This document shows positions 61,301-64,000 of a stretch of DNA of 64,000 nt, in pieces. Below the pieces are notes generated by a model that was given only the letters and a program-made list of their open reading frames with translations, ran no database searches and was not told the origin of the DNA. The position numbers were made by a program, and so were the translations under genes. Each line of letters starts with the position of its first letter. Positions within the stretch are counted from its first letter, which is position 1. The DNA comes from Glandiceps talaboti (Eukaryota; Hemichordata; Enteropneusta; Spengelidae): the NCBI RefSeq assembly GCF_964340395.1, contig NC_135557.1, positions 4,006,216 through 4,070,215 of the forward strand, written 5' to 3'.

Positions 61301-63780
61301 CAACATTTATGGTCATACTCATTTAATTATTATGAATTAATGACACATTACCATGTATTCAAGTAGATAAGAGAAATATGCTTTGATCAAATTGTCTCAT
61401 CTACGATAAAGAAATGACATCTAGAACACTCTTCAAGGTATAATTAGCATTTAGGCATATCAATAATGATGTATATCGTTTGAACTTTAAGTAACATTTT
61501 TTTAAGCTCTCTGACTTTGGAATGTCAGCTTTAAAGAACCTGACAAGTACTATCAAAACCATGGAGGCAGCCAAAGGAGGGACGTACACACATATCCCAC
61601 CAGAGCATTTAGATGATATGACTATACCAGCCACTGAGAAATTTGATGTATTCAGGTAAATAGATATATGCCATTGAGACATCATTGCTTAAAGGAACAA
61701 TAGCCTGAAACAAACCCTTTTGTCCCCCAAAGTCAGAGGTGAGAGTTGCTACTACATTGGGTCTAACTTCAAGGTGAAGGCCAAAATTTAATCATGGTGC
61801 ATGCACATATGTATTCTACTGAGATGCACTGACCAATTTCAACTAAACCTGGCACAAATATCAAAAACAGTAGTCCTCATATCAACATTATTCAGTATCA
61901 TGAGCTTGGCGAGATGATTCACCATATCATCAAGGTCAAATAGCCAAAAATCTCCAGAGTGCACATGCATAACTCATATGTGCATGTTCACATTTCAACC
62001 AAACCTGGCACAAATGTCAGATATAATAGTTTACAAATGCACATCATTTTGTTTCATGTTGACCATCATGATAGTGACTGATTAGCAGCCATGTCACAAC
62101 AAATTGAGAATATAAATTAATGCATTGAAATGTTGCAGACAATGATTTGTTACAATTGTATAAGTTGCTTTTATTGATTAGAATTCCATTTTATTTTTCC
62201 AAATATCACAGCCCAATGCCCAAACCTACCCTTGATTTAATGTATCAACTGTTTGATAGTATATTTCACAAAAGAGAGTAGTCTCGATGCCACATTTCGT
62301 GACCATCATCCCTCAGTCTAAATTTGAGCATGTGCAGCGGTGAAGCCACAAGAAGGTCAAATGCTCAGTATCTTACAATATTTAGACTGAGGGACGATAG
62401 TCGTGAAGTCTGGCAGCGGGACTAAAAAGAGTTGTTGTTTCTTTAAGTGAAGAATGAAATATCATAGCACCAAGGAAAACACTTCTAAATACCTAATATT
62501 TATTATTTAATCTAATACCATATCAACTATTTATTCCACTGCTCTAGTTATTGAGTAAGATTATAGCATTGCAATGTAAAACATAATTTGCCTTAGATTG
62601 TAAAATATTGAGATGACATTGTAAATGACACTTGAAATATATAACATCTGTTATTTTGATTCCACTGGTGGAAGCCTTATAATGTATATTAAGTCTAGAA
62701 TATATCAACAATTATATTTATATACCAAATGTACCTTGTGTTTGTTTACAGTTTTGGTATTGTAATATGGGAAGTGCTGACACGCTCACGACCATATAAA
62801 GATAATGTAACATGGTTCAATATTTATAAAGATAATTCTGCTGTAGTATATAACCATGGTGAATGATAAGGTGAAACATACAGTGTTTTTGAGGGGGACA
62901 AGTATTAAATATAAGACTTAATATAACATTCAGGACACATTTATAGTATTTGCCAAAAGAACAGAAGTATTTCATGGCTCTGGATTTATAGACTTGTAAC
63001 ATGTAAGTACTCTAGCATAAATGTAGCTCATAAAACCAATTAGACATCTCCATCCTTTAAAAAAACATAATATTTATGGTAATCAGAACTAGTGCATGTC
63101 ATGCATCATTTGCAAGAATTCATGAATTTCTTGTATCAACATTTCTCTCATTTCTCAAACTGAACTTGAATTTGTAGATCTAAATTTAATATCATTGATA
63201 CTGTCATCATGTTGTGAATGTCTTTCATATACATGTACACATCCCTAGATGCATCTCCATCAAATTAAAGCTCAATCTACTCTGGATTTTGAATTAAACA
63301 TTTCTCACCAAAAAGATGAATTTTCATACCTAATTTGCATATCACTGATGTTCTCATCATATTAAACAATTTTACACAATCCTAAGAACGTTCCAACCCA
63401 ATTTGAGACCAATCTGCCCAGTAGTTTCTGAGTTTGTTTTTTCAGCACAAATGGGATTATTTGACCCAAATCACACATCATTTGCATTGAACATTTCCCA
63501 AAATAGACACCTTAAAAATGTCCTCACTAGGTACCACTACACCATGCTTGTAGCACTATTGAACTTTATAAGTTCACTTGCACTAACAAATTAAATGTCT
63601 CTAAATAGGTACATATTTTCTTGTCTGTAGGTGTTGTTAACGTGGGATTGTTAATTCATAAAGTGATAGATGGAAGTAGACCAGATATGAAATTAATACC
63701 AAAGGATACACCAAAAGAACTCATACAACTTATGGTTGATTGTTGGCACCAAGACCCAAAGAAACGACCTCAGTTTATTG
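58207..63780 (+). CDS. RIP-type protein kinase (RIPK4/ANKK1-like), 5' part; five coding exons, continues past the window
   Basis: Ser/Thr kinase of the receptor-interacting protein (RIPK) group, adaptors of innate immune, NF-kB and death signalling. Join: 58207-58370, 60753-61059, 61507-61655, 62752-62858, 63631-63780; GT/AG borders and phases agree. The start is the first ATG after the acceptor at 58197 (AATAATGG). Residues about 19-292 form the kinase domain: GEGGFGSVY loop (22-30), catalytic Lys44 (VAVK), alpha-C Glu63, gatekeeper region LVMEYMPHGSL, HLDLKPDN loop (Asp142, Asn147), DFG at 160-162, PPE, DVFSFGIVIWEVLT, and CW..DPKKRP. All catalytic residues are present, so it should be active. 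HLD instead of HRD is as in RIPK4. A short insertion (YKDNSAVVYNHG) between subdomains IX and X relies on my choice of donor at 62859. The C-terminal domain (ankyrin, death, CARD or other) is outside the window. Confidence 0.82.
58490..58990 (+). mobile_element. non-LTR retrotransposon 3' fragment
   Basis: Translation around 58540-58700 reads FRLGIFPLKIETGRFCGLEV, then CHFC, DDEVHFMFYC and LYKDLRK. This is the common zinc-knuckle-like end of animal LINE ORF2 proteins (LPL.IETGRF, C..C, DE.HF...C..Y...R). Stops interrupt it. It lies directly inside the first intron of the kinase gene, in sense orientation. Confidence 0.7.
59217..60136 (-). mobile_element. Harbinger-like element, second copy
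   Basis: Homologous to 1156-2496 in reverse: inverted ACCGGTCAGTTTTT at 59217 and AAACTGACCGGTCCC at 60122-60136, C/G-runs next to the ends, and three imperfect units with GCTTTACAAAACAGC and AGGGGGT-type stretches. TTA follows the right end (60137-60139). The left end is eroded (CAGACCGG for GGGACCGG) and has no matching TTA. Confidence 0.7.
60753..61059 (+). CDS. kinase exon 2: alpha-C helix to catalytic loop
   Basis: Encodes DKDEILQEAKKITAANHPNI through HLDLKPDNELLDEDMHIK. The donor is AAG|GTAATC. NELLD (rather than NILLD) after the Mg-binding Asn is unusual but does not remove a catalytic residue. Confidence 0.9.
61507..61655 (+). CDS. kinase exon 3: DFG and activation segment
   Basis: Encodes LSDFGMSALKNL, then GGTYTHIPPEHLDD and EKFDVF. 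The activation loop has several Ser/Thr residues that could be phosphorylated. Donor TTCAG|GTAAAT. Confidence 0.9.
61656..62751. other. kinase intron 3
   Basis: Contains a diverged direct duplication of about 160 bp (61770-61890 and 61930-62050, both with CAACTAAACCTGGCACAAA-type sequence) and the MITE at 62281-62422. No gene. Confidence 0.65.
62281..62422. mobile_element. 142-bp MITE with TA flanks
   Basis: Arms of about 44 bp are inverse at roughly 80 percent identity: GTCTCGATGCCA at 62281 and TGGCAGCGGGAC at 62411-62422. They share CCCTCAGTCTAAAT and its inverse near the loop, and TA lies on each side. Tc1/mariner-type MITE is inferred from the TA flanks. Confidence 0.65.
62752..62858 (+). 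CDS. kinase exon 4: subdomain IX
   Basis: Encodes FGIVIWEVLTRSRPYKDNVT, then WFNIYKDN and following residues. The end is set at CATG|GTGAAT because this phase joins exactly to the next exon (GGT VVNVG). Reading on would stop at TGA a few bases later. The start is certain, the donor less so. Confidence 0.75.
62859..63630. other. kinase intron 4
   Basis: AT-rich with three loosely related stretches (63120-63500, CATTTCTCA and TTTGCAT motifs). The acceptor is TTGTCTGTAG. No gene. Confidence 0.55.
63631..63780 (+). CDS. kinase exon 5: end of the kinase domain
   Basis: Encodes VVNVGLLIHKVIDGSRPDMK through LMVDCWHQDPKKRPQFI. The donor is ATTG|GTAGGT (phase 1). The gene continues right of the window. 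Confidence 0.88.
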
Positions 63781-64000
63781 GTAGGTAGTTTTCTGTGCCT
63801 ATAAAGTTATCAGTTCTTTTCTGCATTTACATTGTACTTACTATTCAACCAAGGATATTAGCATATTACAAATTCATGGTTATAATAAGTATTTAATTAT
63901 TAAGAAGCTCATACATTGCATTTGGTAATCAAAAGTGAGGTCATTGTATTTATAACTATAGTATTTAAGAATTCAAGAAATGTATGTAAATAAGGCTAGC
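63781..64000. other. intron of the kinase gene at the window edge
   Basis: AT-rich intron start; nothing further seen. Confidence 0.6.

Noticed and set aside
61401-61685. 94-codon minus-strand frame
   Set aside because: Antisense shadow of kinase exon 3.

Overview
The window is eukaryotic genomic DNA, most likely from a marine invertebrate animal. It has intron-split genes with canonical GT/AG borders, low gene density, an AT-rich base composition, abundant simple repeats and many DNA transposons with terminal inverted repeats. I cannot fix the phylum from sequence alone; deuterostome invertebrates and lophotrochozoans both fit. No bacterial, archaeal or CRISPR features were found.

Left part, 1-2872: a 39-bp minisatellite, a 1.34-kb Harbinger-like element with TTA target duplication, and a candidate divergent promoter. 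On the minus strand the promoter drives a short first coding exon resembling the N terminus of the CST-complex subunit TEN1. On the plus strand it drives a likely 5' noncoding exon ending in GTGAGT. Both strands carry an ATGGCGGC (YY1/TISU-type) start, and a CACGTG E-box lies between them.

Centre, 10512-32563: a complete plus-strand gene for a USP2-type ubiquitin-specific protease. I assembled it from 11 coding exons with consistent phases; it encodes 642 residues. Its introns are swollen by minisatellites: 73 bp x about 48, 58 bp x about 137, 31 bp arrays, and others. Transposons are nested inside these, including a 2.43-kb foldback element with TTAA target duplication (Kolobok/T2-like) inside the 58-bp array, and a LINE that carries a SINE. 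The 3' edge of USP2 exon 4, splice donor included, has become a 31-bp tandem repeat. A partial copy of that exon with the same repeat lies 15 kb downstream in another intron.

Right-centre, 32564-46500: no convincing host gene. It holds a 55-bp x about 68 array, arrays of 60-63, 54, 60, about 60, 24 and 85 bp, small inverted-repeat elements and a decayed Ty3/Gypsy integrase tail.

Right, 46500-64000: a diverged segmental duplication containing two homologous exon-like cassettes with intact splice sites (46501-46675 and 48661-48828). A second copy was enlarged by a Harbinger-like MITE, a 38-bp x 34 array and a TA-flanked MITE. The duplication lies upstream of the 5' part of a plus-strand RIP-type protein kinase gene, which begins at 58207 and runs out of the window after five coding exons. 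The cassettes may be alternative 5' untranslated exons of this kinase gene; that is inference. More than a third of the window is tandem repeat by my rough tally.
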